A DNA stretch of 64,000 nt. Origin: Eleginops maclovinus (lineage: Eukaryota; Chordata; Actinopteri; Perciformes; Eleginopidae). Positions 12,601 to 24,972 of this stretch are shown here, piece after piece (the stretch's first letter is position 1; each line of letters opens with the position of its first letter). The notes below the pieces were generated by a model that worked only from the letters and a program-made list of their open reading frames with translations, was not told where the DNA came from and searched no databases. The position numbers were made by a program, and so were the translations under genes. The stretch covers positions 9,622,155 through 9,686,154 of the forward strand of contig NC_086365.1 of the NCBI RefSeq assembly GCF_036324505.1, in the 5' to 3' direction.

Positions 12601-13592
12601 ATCATGAGTCTAATTTAATTTTATACATGTCATTATGGTATGTTTTATACTGCCTTGTCTCCCAGTATATATCAGTTCAACGTAAACTATAGGTGTCCCA
12701 GCCAGGCTATTATCACACCTTTAAAGCAAAAGACTGGCAACTTTCTGTTCTCAGGCATTCGACAGACAGAAGGGGACCACTGTGACCATTTTCAGACAAA
12801 TTACCATTGGTTATACTAACCATGTCAAAGCTTAACCCCATCTAGCCAGCAATCTTGCAATACCCTGTCATGTAGAATTTCATTGGCTGTTCCCCTTCCC
12901 ATTTTCGTCTTCCTTCCCTTTAAGAGTCTTGTTTTCTGTTTGATCGGGGTCAGACCCTTGTACTACATTGGTTCTGCAGGTTATCTGGCCTTCCAGCTGG
13001 AACTTGATTCTGTTAAATGCTTTACTCTTTACTAAATAACACAACTTTGATCTGAAGCTTGTAGATTTGTTCTGTTCTTACCAGAAGGTGATAAGTGTGG
13101 AATTTCCAACCACACAAACTTTCACTTTTAAGTTTTCTGGAACGTGGAATGATGAGACGGCTTATTTTTTCAAGTGGCTCGCCTTCTTTTTTCACTGATT
13201 AAATTGTCTAATTTACAGCTAGCAGAACTGGTTTACAAGTTGGCCGAATGACTGTTAGCTAAATCCAGCCCCTCGAAGACAGACTCGCCAATCATAGCGC
13301 AGCATCGGACAGAGACAGAGGGTTCCACAAAGGATCAACTTTATGCATTGTTGCTTTGAATAAAGACAAATGGATGCCTGTGTTAAAGTTCAGGAAAAGA
13401 ATGTAGGTGGACTCAAGATTTACGAAAAAAATCAAACGCTGCTTAATTTCATGCACGATCACACATGATTTACAGAGAGGCTTTAACTTGAGGAGTTCCC
13501 ATCAATAACATGAGGTGGGGAAAACAAAGCAGCATTTCTAGGCAGATGGAGCAGGCACATCATGATAGCAAACAACGTGCTGTTCTGAAGTC

Positions 13593-13632
<40 letters not shown>

Positions 13633-16600
13633 GGAAATTACTTAGTTTGAAACCAGCTGCCTCCGAAATGAAGCTATGTGCCTCGTCCTTAGCTCACATC
13701 TGCAGGACGCTCTGCTTTTTGAGTAAATAATGCGTGCGGAAAACGTTGAGCTTGAAAACGATGTGCGCAGATTGTATGCTGCCATGATATGACCTAAATG
13801 TCCTTAAGAAAAAGGAATCAAACATTGGTCAGCGTTACGTGTCAAGTTATGCTTCGGTCGGGGTAAAGTTCCTTCCGTAGTTGGCATGGACATGGTTTGG
13901 ACACGGACATGGTTCGGTGAAGGACGGCCTTGTCCTGGTGCTGCTCAAAGCAACGTGTGAACTGTACATATGTAGGTTTTACAAAAACAAGTAAAGAACC
14001 CCCGTTTGGCAGAATCAAACGTGCCGGATGGTTGGTTAAAGAATAATCATTGAGAAGCTGGAATTTCGGAAAGGGGCAGGAACGTTCACAAAACTCCTTG
14101 CAGTAGTGTTTTGTCAACTTGAAGAAATAACCAATCCAGAGCAGAGTACGTACATTAAAAAGCCTAAAATAACGCACAAAGGCATCAAACTGATTAGAGG
14201 CAAGACACAATCTGCTGCTTCACATCTCCACGCTTGAACACACTGCAATATGTCTTAGTTGAGTAAATAATGCCGCGAAAATTGAAGGCTTTTACTTGTC
14301 GCACCAGGAGAATACCTCCATTATTACTTAAGATGCGTAACGATTTTCACCCACAAACTGGAGACGGAAGAATGGGATGTTTTCACTTCCTTCAGGGATG
14401 TGGCCTCACTTTTACATTCCCCTGTACTAGGTGTACATATATGGACATTACAGTCATTATCTTGTTTCTTTAAATAGCGCATAGGGTTGTAAAGATAAAA
14501 TCCTCACTGCATCTGTGTTCCTTAAAACATCTGATGTCAGAGACACCGTCGTCCAGCAGTGGCTCAGTCAGTAGGGGCTTGGACTGGGAATCGTAGGGTC
14601 GCCGGTTCAAGTCCCCGAACAGACTTGAAAAAATATGGAAAGTGGACTGCTACTTGGAGAGGTCCCAGTTCACCTCCTAGGCCCTGCTGTGGTGCCCTTG
14701 AGCAAGGCACCGGACACATCCAATCCCCCCTCCCCATTGCTCCCCGAGCGCTGCACAATAGCTGCCCACTGCTCCTAGCACTAGGATGGGTTAAAGCATG
14801 TATGTGACCAATAAAGAGGGTTCCATCCTCCGATTCTATCTTCTATCTCTATACAAAATACTACATACTAATATAATTTTGCTGCCTAAAATATCTTAAC
14901 TCTTGCAATACAAGTAATAATATAAATACTCTTCTGTGCTCCTACTTCCTGTTGATGTTAGCTGTTATTTGCAAATGGATAAAAGCCTTTCCTTGAAGTC
15001 TAGAATCGAGTAAATTAACCTGTCACATTTGAGTCATTCTCATTGGTGCGCTACCTAGACATTTTAATTAAAGTATCTTTGATAAAAGGGATCAATTTGT
15101 GCATACTTTGTTATACACATAACAAACAAGAAGCTATGATGAGCAAACATGGCTGCCTTTTTAGTTGGTGACATAGTAATCCTATAACACAATAAATCTT
15201 GTGTGATTCCAAACAACCACCTCTGCTCTTTGATTTACGTCAGTGGATCAAAGTTGGTGAACGTTTAGCAGCACCAAACCCCAAACTTCTCATTGTAATT
15301 CTCACTGTGACCACACTTGGACTCAACATCTGGGGCCTGTGGCGACTCTACAACCCATTAAGTTGGCAGCAAATCATCGGAAAATGTGAGGAATGCAAAG
15401 ATGATATGCTCCACTTCAGTGACGAGAGGCGGCCGTGAGGTGTTCACAGCATGCAAAAAATGTGGGAGACACAGAGAGAGGCTGTCTCACCCCGGGTCTC
15501 AGTGGGCCCTCTGCAAGGTTTAGTCTGGAGGTGAGCCAGGCTGTTTCATAATAACATCAGTCTGAGCTGAGGAGAGCAGGGGGAGAGTGGGAGGAGGGGG
15601 GGAATGCCTCTGTGATCCCTCCCCTGCAGACCACACCCTGGCCTTTAATGGCATTACTAAAGCTTGAGCTCACAGTTTGGCTCGAGGAGTAAACTCACAA
15701 CTGAAAAACAACCTCAGACTTTCCTTTACTACTCCTCATTGAAGCCTGGATTGAGTAGCATGAGGGTAAGACACGCCAGGACCTGTGGCTGCGTGATGCA
15801 ACACCCCTGCTCGGCTGAACAACAGCAGAGGATGTGTGGTGAACCGTAGCTTTGCTCAGATCAACCGCAGCTATTGGAATTGTTGGTGTCACTCTTTCCT
15901 CATACTTTTTCAGAATCCAACTATCACAGACAAGCGTAAAAAAAAAAGGAAGACTTCAGTTAACTATGTGAAAAATGTCAGGAATTCATTTTGAGCTGCA
16001 AGGCCGACTCCCAACGGCAGCTCGTACCTGCAGCCTGTAATCACTCAGACATGTGAACACTGGGCTTCATTACATAAACTGCGCAACCCTACAAAACAAA
16101 CAACCGAGACATCACACACGTGCCGCAAGTTTCTGAATACATCCCACTCCACACACACATTCCACTTCCCTAAGAAAAGTATTTCCTGAATGAAGAGGCC
16201 AAGCTCAAAAAGATATCAGTACCAGCTGCTTTCCAGCTCTGCCATTTAATGCTCTGCCATTTAATGCTCTGCCATTTAATGCTCCGCCATTCAATGCTCC
16301 AGTGGAAAGATCACATTAATACAAAAACCATACTGACCTAAAACTGAGAAGATCTCATCACCCTAACGTCATACACACCGCTTGTTTACATACTGATTTC
16401 AGCTGGGCTTAGTAGAAAGACATCCAAACACACAAGTTAAAAACTGGAGGGCACTTCCTAGCTTTAAATCAGGTGTTATTTTACACACAAATAAATGATA
16501 TTAAACAAGTGGCATTCTCTTAATACTAATTTGACCATGAGACGAGATGGAGAACCCTGTATTCTTTATACAAATGGACCAAGATGGATTGCAGTGGTAA

Positions 16601-19067
16601 GGATATTTTAAAGTTACATTTCGATCCCCTTATTTTGTTCACTGCTTTCCAATTAAAGTGTAACACGTAAAAACATGATTCTGCTTCTTGATTTCTGAAA
16701 TGGAAAGAAGTTAGATTTCTTTTGAGAGTCAGCACTTTGGGTCGCTTCTTCACCCTAGAGCACATCTCCAGATCCCGGCATGATAAAGTGACACACCGAC
16801 AACATACCTGCGTGGAGCTTCTGTTTGATAACCATCGGGGTCAGTGTGCCACGACTCAGCATTCCTCTTTGACACTTGTTCATTATCTCATATCAAGTAG
16901 TTCACAATTCAGAGATCCAAATCACACACACATCGCCGCTTGCTGATGTGACTCATCTGGCTTGCGATAAAAACAATAAACAGCATCCCCTCCCCAAATT
17001 AGCATTTATTAATGATCAGAAATATTCACCTGACAGCGAGAACTTCATAACTTAAGTGAGTTCAAAGAAGACAGACATTAATCTTCTCTGATGACAGACT
17101 CAAATACTACAAGCAGCAGGAAAGGACAAACACACACTCCGTATCCTCCCACACGTCATTTCTCTCAGTCAAGTCCTTTCTTCTGCTCACACCCTTCATT
17201 CATTCATTCATCCATCACGGACTACCCCCCCCAAACAAGTTCGGACTGGACACGTCCTGCTGCACACCTGTTTGAGTACTACGCATCCAAGAATCAGTCT
17301 CAAAACAGAACAGGTAATATGTGGTGTAGTGTTACAGCAGGACTGCAACGTCCATTCAAAAAGGATTTCAGAGAGAAGCGCATACAGTGCAACTCAAGTC
17401 CAAATAATAAAAATGAATAATAATAGGAAAGTGAATAGATACATTTAAAATGTAATTAAAAGTATGTAAAATTATGAATAAATTAAGTAAAATTATAAAA
17501 AATACAAAAAAAATAAACCTTAATATTACAAATGAATGGGAGTTCTAGACATATTTATGAAAAGGTGACCCACGCATATCAAAAATAAGTGTGAAATTGT
17601 CAGGAGTTTTTTTAATCATAATTATGTTTTTGAATTAAAATACTCGGGTACATGTCTGGAATATTTGCTGCATAGATACAATCAGTCTCCTGTTTGGAGG
17701 CTCTGAAGTATGCAGCAGTCGCTGGCTGGAGCGGGATTATCATTATTAAAAACAACAGAGGAATGCTGAGAAACTGAGACCCCTTTCACCGGTACAACCA
17801 CTTAATGTTGAGAGCAAGACAATCTCAAGGCCCGTCTTAAAAACAAATGGTACTCACGAAAACACAACAGCATTAGCTTCTTTATCTTTAACAGTTTCTG
17901 GGCGGGATTCTGTTTTCATGTACCAACAGGTAAAGCTGAGAGCTAATTTGTCCACACTTTTACAAACACAAGTGATTAAATCATCATGTCAAAGAGAATG
18001 AATGAATTAAGAATGATTGAACCGGTCTGAGGGAGGAACCCCCACCCAGTCTGCACTTCAGATAAATGATCAGACTGATAACAACCCGTTTCGATCAGCA
18101 GATAAATCTAAGGTCGCTGTTGTTTTGTTGTGACCAACAACAGAAAGGCACTCCTCTACATGTTTGAACTGAAGGAACGGGAACCCTTTTTGGGTGGAGG
18201 TCGTGCAAACTGAAACATGTGAATCTGGTTAGGTTTGGCCCCTGATTAAAGCTTGGAATGTCCAAACTGGGATACAAAGTGGCTCTCAATATATAGAAAA
18301 CTTATTTACAGTTCAATTTCAAAATGTTTTTGAGGATATAATTCACATTAGCAATCGAATGCAGGTTCCTAACCAGGCTGTGGTATAGGTGGCAAAACCA
18401 GGATTTTTTTTTGGGGTGGGGACGCAAATAGTACTATGGATGAAAGGAGTCTGAGGTCAAAAGCCTATTTAAAATTGTACACTGAAAGAATAGTAGATGT
18501 ATTCTTTGGTTACTGCATTAGGATCAAATATTTTCCAACATGCAAACTTTTGATGGGTATTTCTTTTGGACTAGTTTAGGCGTGTAGGCTTATTTAGAAT
18601 AACAAAGTTGACAGTGGTTGATGGGCCTTCATGGTTAGTTACAGCTGTGATATGGTGTATGTATATATTCTATATATGCAATGTAAATTACAAATACTAA
18701 GTGGAAAGCAACTCATTTATACTTTTGAGTGAATTAAGGAAACTTGTACCACGATGCATCCTCGTGCTGTGTGAGTTTCTGCAGCGTTTTATGGAGATAA
18801 CGTTAAATGCGTATGAATAAGTGAACTTACTCTGCCGGAGGAGCGACTTCTGCTGGAGACTACGGGCGGCGGCAGATCCTCGTCGCTGGAGAAGACGTCC
18901 ACCGACGTGGTGACATGTTTCTTGTTGTTAGCGGTAATGTGCTTCAGATAAAGCTGCACATACACGTCCTTTGTCGGGTTGCCGTTCGGCAGCTCCACGT
19001 CATGGGCCACCAGCTCGGTTTTCAGCTTTTCCTTGGTGAGCACAGATGGGTCCAGGTACTCCGACAT
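3653..19067 (-). CDS. tmpo: tmpo, thymopoietin / lamina-associated polypeptide 2 (LAP2), multi-exon
   Basis: LAP2 is an inner nuclear membrane protein that binds lamins, DNA and BAF. Coding exons read: 18831-19067, 12056-12173, 11067-11216, 10713-10834, 6814-6942, 6352-6441, 5724-5759, 5448-5615, 5046-5180, 4497-4597, 3653-4061. Together they sum to 564 codons without a frame break. Exon 1 (residues 1-79) is the LEM-like domain ([31 protein letters not shown]). Exons 2-3 hold the BAF-binding LEM domain ([20 protein letters not shown] ... [13 protein letters not shown], about residues 93-135). The last exon has the conserved CRRPI(R/K)GAA block and one membrane helix ([21 protein letters not shown]) near the C terminus, as in LAP2-beta. 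The middle exons are less conserved. Those at 5724-5759, 5046-5180 and 6352-6441 rest on splice signals and phase only. Most of intron 1 (12174-18830) is unannotated. The intron 6943-10712 carries a Tc1 element in antisense orientation. Confidence 0.88.
4106..4160 (-). mobile_element. Short LINE 3'-end-like fragment in the last tmpo intron
   Basis: The motif ggaatactttatttatcccg followed by a G run and ctgggttttgtgactgttgc resembles the widespread fish non-LTR retrotransposon 3' ends (actttattnatcccggggg), recalled and not searched. It ends about 45 bases from the acceptor of the final tmpo exon. Confidence 0.4.
4228..4318. repeat. Dispersed repeat, copy 1
   Basis: It shares the blocks caggaatgagtcctaaa and tagcattttagc with 29338-29425 in the same orientation. 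The pair marks an unnamed interspersed family in tmpo and bicd1 introns. Confidence 0.5.
7062..7103. repeat. Stem-loop in a tmpo intron
   Basis: Arms 7062-7080 and 7085-7103 pair over 19 bp with one mismatch (agcatgatg ... catcatgct), leaving a four-base loop. It lies in the intron between the exons ending at 10713 and beginning at 6942 (plus-strand side). Confidence 0.8.
8999..10512 (+). mobile_element. Tc1/mariner-type DNA transposon, near-complete copy
   Basis: The element is 1,514 bp, begins CAGTGGGGCAAAA, ends with the reverse complement of that motif, and is flanked by TA at 8997-8998 and 10513-10514, the Tc1 target duplication. The outer 75-odd bases of the two ends agree except for one substitution and a 2-base indel. 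An inner direct-repeat motif (aataagtatttggtca) lies at about 9181-9197 and, inverted, at 10403-10419, giving an IR/DR layout as in Sleeping Beauty-type fish elements. The right inner repeat sits about 90 bp nearer its end than the left one, so the right inverted repeat appears shortened. It sits in a tmpo intron, antisense to tmpo. Close agreement of the ends and an unbroken ORF suggest a fairly recent insertion. Confidence 0.95.
9364..10371 (+). CDS. Tc1-like transposase, DD34E, intact 335-aa ORF
   Basis: The transposase cuts and pastes the surrounding element at TA sites. Visible parts: an N-terminal paired-like helix-turn-helix DNA-binding region (residues about 1-110, with [19 protein letters not shown]), a basic linker, and a DDE catalytic core. 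Catalytic residues are D153 ([11 protein letters not shown]), D244 ([10 protein letters not shown]) and E279 ([11 protein letters not shown]), giving 34 residues between the second D and the E, as in Tc1-family enzymes. The glycine-rich [13 protein letters not shown] block follows the first D. The length is usual for the family (about 340 aa) and no stop or frameshift interrupts it. The ATG at 9364 is preceded by the left inverted repeat with no host exon in frame. Activity is not shown. A very similar element family is common in fish and frog genomes (recalled). Confidence 0.95.
   Translation: MAKTKELSKATRDKIVDLHQAGKTESAIGKQLGVKKSTVGAIIRKWKTYKTTANLPRSGAPRKISPRGVKMITRTVSKNPRTTRGDLVNDLQRAGTKVTEATISNTLRRQGLKSCSSRRVPLLKPVHVQARLKFARGHLDDPEEDWENVIWSDETKIELFGKNSTRRVWRRKNAELHPKNTIPTVKHGGGNIMLWGCFSAKGPGRLIRVKERMNGAMYREILSENLLPSARALKMKRGWVFQHDNDPKHTARAKKEWLRKKHFKVLEWPSQSPDLNPIENLWRELKVRVAQRQPQNITALEEICMEEWAKIPATVCENLVKTYRKRLTSVIANKG
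12305..12445 (-). mobile_element. tRNA-related SINE relic
   Basis: On the minus strand the sequence includes ggtggttcgatc, which matches a pol III B box (GGTTCGATC), followed by a cttgggcaagaaacttaaacc block found in many fish SINE/LINE tails. Similar cttgggcaag blocks recur at about 44,390 and 48,830. The family is not named with certainty. Confidence 0.45.
13594..13626. repeat. (CA)n microsatellite
   Basis: About 16 CA units in tmpo intron 1. Confidence 0.9.
14553..14818 (+). mobile_element. tRNA-derived SINE
   Basis: The head contains a pol III A box (tggctcagtcagtagg, 14560-14575) and B box (GGTTCAAGTCC, 14604-14614) at tRNA-like spacing. A tRNA-unrelated body follows (gtggtgcccttgagcaaggcacc), then an ATCT-type simple tail near 14,835. 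It lies antisense within tmpo intron 1. Approximate ends only. Confidence 0.75.
16236..16300. repeat. 15-bp minisatellite, about 4 copies
   Basis: The unit gctctgccatttaat is repeated exactly three times (16236, 16251, 16266). A fourth copy with two changes follows, then a partial fifth. Confidence 0.9.
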
Positions 19068-19844
19068 GTCTGTGTGCAGCTGCAGGGATTGAGGTACCTA
19101 AGCCTTGGTAAATTAGCTAGCTAACACCGAGGGGGAAAAGTGGGAAAAACGGAGGAGTTTTACTTCTGAGAGGCACAGCTAACCAGCGCCGCTTACTGGA
19201 TTTAATTACAAGGAGGTCAGAAACCCTGTGTCAAAGTGAGAAATAATAATGAACGAAAAAGAAATGAATGTATAATTGCCCACGCTTCCTTCTCCACCCA
19301 GAAGAATAAAGAAGTGAAACTGGCTATTAATGAGTAACTGGCTTTTGGTAAAAAAAATGTGCTGCGACTCATGGGGACGACCCAGGCCGGAAATGACTGC
19401 CCGAAAGACCAGCTCCTATTGGTCAGTCGCTATAAGAAAGTGTGCCCTCATTGGTGGAACACACATGCAACTATTGAAAAGGATTTCTACGTCACGAGAT
19501 TGTGACACACCTTCCAATCACCTTGTTTGAACAGCACGTTATACAGAGTGAATTATAGAGATTTTATTATACATTACATACACTTTTTCTTTATGTTGTA
19601 ATTGCTTGATTGCAGGATTGAAATATGTTAAAACAACGTGATTCAATCCCCATTTGGCACAGGTAAAATAGAGAACAATTAAAAAACACCAAAACCCATT
19701 TGATCTTTGTGCATTACTTAGAAATAAAATGGTAATGCGTTAGTTTATTTTTTTTCACTGGACATAAATGAAGAAGACAGAAGCCAAAACGGAAAAGAAA
19801 AAACCCAGTGACATTTCTTCCTTTGTCACAAAACAATATTTTCT

Positions 19845-19850
19845 TTTATT
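19845..19850 (-). terminator. strap: Probable strap polyadenylation signal
   Basis: TTTATT on the plus strand is AATAAA on the minus strand, about 555 bases past the strap stop codon and about 780 bases before the tmpo start codon. Confidence 0.45.
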
Positions 19851-20404
19851 TGACACGTATACTCAACCAGTACAGTACAAAAGCAGCAGATACTCAAAGC
19901 AGTGTTTTTGAAGAAATAAAAACAACTTACTCTCGCACAAACTGTGCAACTACCTATAGTATTCGTGTAGCTTTGAACTGAAAACAAAAGCCTTCGTCCA
20001 TCTCATTAAATATCTTAACTTTGAAACCAAAACCATGTAATTGGGGGTGGGACGTTGGGGTTCAAAGCTTTAGGGAAGATCAAATAAAATGTAAGCAGCA
20101 AGACAGATCTGGGCTAATCAGAGAGAAAGCAGGCAGCGATGAGCCGATACTCACAGCTCTACTGCTTTACTCTGTAGCCCATACGACTGCATAAAAACAT
20201 GTGTGTGTGTGTGTGTCAGTTTAAGTGGGGGTAAGTCTAGGACAGAGAGGCAGTCTCTATATCAACATCAGTTTCTGATGGATGGAGATGCTCTGGAATC
20301 TGCTCCTTGCTGGGGCTGGATAGAACGCTGGAACACCCCTCCGCTTGTTTCCTCTCGGTCTCTTTTCTCTTCTCATCCCATTTCCAAACCGCAATGCTTT
20401 CTGC

Positions 20405-23400
20405 TCAGGCTTTGATCTCAGGGGGGGAAGTGTACAACTGCTCAGAGTTCTCTACCCCCAGGTCCTCTGAGGAGTAAAGACAGAAAAGAAGAATTAGAAA
20501 AAAAAAGGTGTGGAATATGAAAAGCATGGGTGTTTAGAAAGGAGGGAGGCACCAACTAAAGGTGGTCAGTCCGTTGCATTACAGGCAAAAAAAAGGGAAA
20601 ATAAGATACAACAGGATATGACCAACAAACAGAGATCATGCAAAATACGTCCCTCTATGAAACAATTTTCCTGTGGTAGACAAAGATCAATAACAGTCAC
20701 TTTTCCTGATTATTCACTTTCACATCTTTCCTTAACCCCATGACGTTTCTCACTGAAGTTACAGAAAAGTGGTTAGGAAAATACACAAGACATTATTTCT
20801 TTGTATATTTGATCACAGCCAGGGTGAGAGTTCAAGTGCCATAACTGATGTTCTGTTTTTAAGGGGGCATTTTGTGGCAAATGGAAAACCTCCATTTACA
20901 GACACCTCCCACTGGCTGCAACATTTAGCTGTGCTGAAAATATATGTTGTGCTAAATGTCAGATAGGTTGTTCTTGATCTGACTATATAAATGATGCATA
21001 GGTTGGAATATTACCAGGTAGGACACACTTCCACAGGCCGTAAGTTTTCCCCACAGCAGTCTGCCACAGTCGGAGTGTGCCATCCTCAGATCCGCTGGCG
21101 TACAGCTCACCATCTGGACTGAAGCGAACGCAGTGCACTGGACCAAAATGACCCTTATAGGACTCTGTAGAAAAAGAGAAAACAATGACAAAGATTGTAA
21201 ATATGTGATGTTTCGTTGTGGTTTTTTACTGCTACCTAAAAGGAAACCACTCAACATTTAGATATCCTCTGTTCCTAAAATGTATCTGTGATAATTCACA
21301 GTCAAATCATGAAAATTCATTTTATAGAGCAACTATTTTACAAAAGGTTAACAATGTCTTTAAAATGAGAAAATCTCCTGTCCTCACCCAGCTCTTCCTT
21401 GGTGCCGTAGTCAAATTTGTAGAGCTTGAAGTCCTCTCCCCCGGCAACGAAGAAGTCTTTATCTGGGTGGAGGGAGGCGGAGTTGATGGGAGCAGGGGCA
21501 TCCACTGTCTTGATCAGGTCCAGGCTGGAAAATAATGAAAATAACGTTAGTTGTACTGACTTAATGTAACTGTGTAGAATCTAAATGTTTACAGTCTTTG
21601 TTCACCCAGGCTTTTAGATGGTGTCACATTAGTCTCAACCAAGCAACGGTGAACACATACCTCAGAGCATTGTAGAAACCAATTGTCTTTCCATATGTGA
21701 TCACAAGAATCTCTCCGTCAGCCAAATACTCCATGCTGCTCACTGAGGTGTCGAACTTCAACTGCTTTACCTCCTCCATGGAGCTCCTGTCCCACAGCCT
21801 GGACACAATCACAAACAGGTAAAAACAAAGATAAGGTCTCTGCTGCGTACAGCATTGAAATTGAAGTCGAGCAGTCAGGATGTGGAGTTTGAGTTTGACA
21901 CTAAGATGTTGTCACTAGCCAACCAAAAAATTACCTTATGGTTTTGTCATCAGCGGCAGAGAGGATCTGCTTGTCGTTGTTACACCACAAGGCTTTTTTT
22001 ATGGCTGAGGTGTGACCTGCAATCTCTTGAGGTGCTAAAAAGGACAAAAAAATAACAGTTAACGACATTAGAAGACAAAAGAGAAACAACGGTCAGGGAA
22101 AAGTGATGCCCAGGGCTGAATCTACAGCCAAAAGGGAGACACTTTTTATATACTGAACAAAAAAATGGAATCCTATACGTTTACACATGTATCTTTGCAT
22201 AAGTAGCTTTCCTCTTTGAAACATTGGCTTACCTGCTTCAGGGTTGATAAGATCGTAGAGGCGCAGCAGCTTGTCGTTTCCTCCAGTCAGCAAACAGGTG
22301 CTGTCCTGAGAGCAAAGGCACAGGTATATTGAGAGACTGTTTCAGAAATATCACAATAAATATGAAAAAACACACATATATGCATACAAGATATGAGCAG
22401 TACTCAGATAAATAAACATCTTATTTGAATAGCACATCCAAATCCAGACAATACACTCACCTGAGTAAAGTTGACAGTTTTGACGATGTGTTTGTGTGCC
22501 AGTGTGAGGACCTCGTCTCCACTTACTGCATCCCACACCTTTCTGAAAAGCACAGAGCACATATTTTCATTGATAACGATTCATGTAGCTGCAGGATAGT
22601 TGTTCATTTTCACGTCATTTGTTAGAAAGACGGGTTTTATTCCCATTGAATTAAGAAAGCTAATTAAAAGGACTTGAGAATGAGGGGGTATCATGTGCAT
22701 GATCAGTACCATTTTACCAGTTACTTTTTTCAAAATAGTTGGAATTATTTTAGACATGTTGTTTCCAGACAGATGGCTAGGCAGGAGTATGTACACCGGT
22801 CGGGACCCTCACTCACGCTGTGAAGTCAGCCGCCGCGGTGGCAGCCTTGGTGGCGTCTGTGTTCAGAGTGGCTCCCCAGACAGCACCTTTGTGACCCAGA
22901 AACGTTCCAATCCAGTCCCCTGTGTCTCCCTGGCGCAACATGGGCTTGCCATCTGAACAAAAAGAGCCGGGAGCATTTAAACAATGGTTAAATATGCGTC
23001 TTATGACCTGTGTGTCAACAGGTGTCTATTAGACAGAATGCCTCACTATGGCAACAACTGATGGAGCATGGTAACGGCAATTTGTGTTTTAAAATAATGT
23101 TAATTCAAGGGTTTACATTTAATTAAATATCATTAATAATCATGGTTCAACTGTGAACAGACAGGATGCAAAGCCAAGCTAGCCTTATTATTCATTTAAG
23201 TATTGGCAACACTTCCGAGTATAGGCGTTAACCGTTAGGACATGTTTCTATAAAAATTATTTGCCAAGCGTTAATGTCAATCAATTGCTCTCACCCTTGC
23301 AGGCGCTGATGAGGAAGTAGCCATACGGAGTGATTCCACTAAAGGCCAGGTCCACAACAGGTCGGGTGTGACCGGAGCAGGTGAGGGGAGTCTGTCTCAT

Positions 23401-23406
23401 CGCCAT
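20405..23406 (-). CDS. strap: strap, serine/threonine kinase receptor-associated protein (WD40), complete
   Basis: STRAP is a WD40 scaffold that dampens TGF-beta receptor signalling and, as Unrip, sits in the SMN complex. Nine coding exons: 23295-23406, 22817-22952, 22461-22542, 22233-22305, 21935-22034, 21661-21798, 21388-21524, 21015-21164, 20405-20466. They join in phase to give 329 aa. The start [20 protein letters not shown] matches the family N terminus. WD blades are visible as [58 protein letters not shown] and [15 protein letters not shown], with closing dipeptides such as VWDA, LWD and RLWQ. The tail ([15 protein letters not shown] ... EIKA) is about 20 residues shorter than the 350-aa human protein as I recall it. 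All splice borders are GT/AG. The gene is compact (3 kb), as expected of a housekeeping gene. Confidence 0.93.
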
Positions 23407-24920
23407 GGTCCTCCAGCCGGCTGGGAGACTGTTCGCACTGAGGGAGGAGACGGTCGGACGCTAGCGGGTAGCTTGCCAGCTAGCTGGTTAGACCTAGCAG
23501 GCTGAGAATGACAAGACAGCAAGCTAGCTAGCAACTGTTCTTCTGTGTAATAACCGTTTGTCAACAGTTGGCTGCCGGTTGGACTATGAATGAGTGAGAA
23601 TTAATTGTTCATTAAACGAAACGGCGGGTCTCCCTCCCAGCAAAGGAAAGGCTATCGTGCTAATAGCTACAACATTGCAACTAACTAGCAACGTGCAACG
23701 CGGCGTAGCTGTAGCAGAGATCATATAGCCGGCGTTCCGCCAGACACAACAAACATAATACTTCCGGTGTGATGTTTTTCACAATAAAAGCACCCATATT
23801 CAAACTGACTAAAAGTGGAAATCCAGTGTTAGATATAACAAAAATAACCATGACAAGCCACATAAAAAGCACGCAAATAATTACGATTAAGTTGTGTTTT
23901 TGTAATACTGTAGTCATCATCATAATGAAATGGTGTTTAACTGTGCTTCTTTCATTTAAAACGTTTTTTGCAGGATTTTTTTCATGTTACTGTTTTAGCG
24001 TTATTAATTATTCATCAATTGATTTACAAAGAAAAAACACAGAAAGACAAAAGGTTTATTTATTTTCTGTTGAAGTCTGTACAACGTCTTCTCCATGTCC
24101 TTTATGGCAAATAAACGCAACTCCGGCGTGTTGCTGCCCCCTGCAGGAAATGCATTCATGTTTTTCACTCTCCTTTAAAAGTCTATTTTCTTCACACTAA
24201 TAAATTGCAGTTGTTCATAACATAATAAAGTATTCATCCTCAGCTTTATTTGTCTTGTTCTCCTGTAGTTTAACTCAAGGACCCAAATTGTAGCTCAATT
24301 GTCTCTTAGCTCACACCTAAGAGTACCCATTCTCTCAAAATGTTTTTGTCACGACAGGAATATACAGTAATCTTGTAAATTTAAAGTACTTCAGCACAAA
24401 GAGTTTATACTAAAGCACATAAATACAGTTGGCCTCCCAGTGTAAGACCACATGCTGGGTCAGTTTTGATCATTTGGAGCCACCAGGACTAATGTTTAAC
24501 AGTATTGATGTCTGCATCTGAAACAAACCCAAAATTACAAGCAAAACTGGGATGCCAGACTTCTTGAACTGCTTTAATAGAAATAGTATCATAAAGATAC
24601 ATTGCTGCTTATATTCTATTTAGGATTATAGATTATAGTCTTGGTTTTAGCTAATGGGGTTCTCTAAATCAACAAATAATGTAACACATGCTATTATGCT
24701 CTGCTTTTTTCTGCTCCTATTGTAATGATATTTCAATTATTGTAATTTACCTAAGCCTACAATATACTTTGCCAGATAGAAACGAAAATAACTGGAGTTA
24801 GTTGAATATAAAATATAGCGTATCCATGAGCTCCTATAATTAAAAAACGTAGACGCTGATAGCACCTAAAAGGACTTTGTGTTTTGCACATCCCTCCTTT
24901 TCAAGAGTGTGCCCAGACTG
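23407..24920. other. Intergenic between divergent strap and bicd1
   Basis: The first 350 bases upstream of strap are relatively CpG-rich and probably contain its promoter and 5' UTR. No TATA box is obvious. From about 23,760 onward the sequence is AT-rich without a supported gene. Confidence 0.45.
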
Positions 24921-24930
24921 TATATATAAA
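24921..24930 (+). promoter_or_regulatory. bicd1: TATA-like box upstream of bicd1
   Basis: tatatataaa lies about 360 bases before the bicd1 start codon and would place transcription initiation near 24,950. It is a sequence match only. Confidence 0.4.
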
Positions 24931-24972
24931 GAGTGTGCCTTGCCTCCCGGCTGCAGGCAGAGGTGTAGCCTG

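Larger units (their letters stand above)
12174..18830 (-). other. tmpo: tmpo intron 1
   Basis: A 6.7-kb intron. It holds a SINE relic (12305-12445), a CA repeat, a tRNA-derived SINE (14553-14818) and a 15-bp minisatellite. I see no further convincing exon. A 79-codon open stretch at 15199-15438 lacks an ATG and is treated under findings. Confidence 0.6.

Noticed and set aside
14553..14640. A tRNA gene
   Set aside because: A and B boxes are present but the rest does not fold as a tRNA, and a SINE body follows; called a SINE.
16236..16300. CRISPR-like array
   Set aside because: The units are directly adjacent with no spacers, and the locus is a vertebrate intron; it is a minisatellite.
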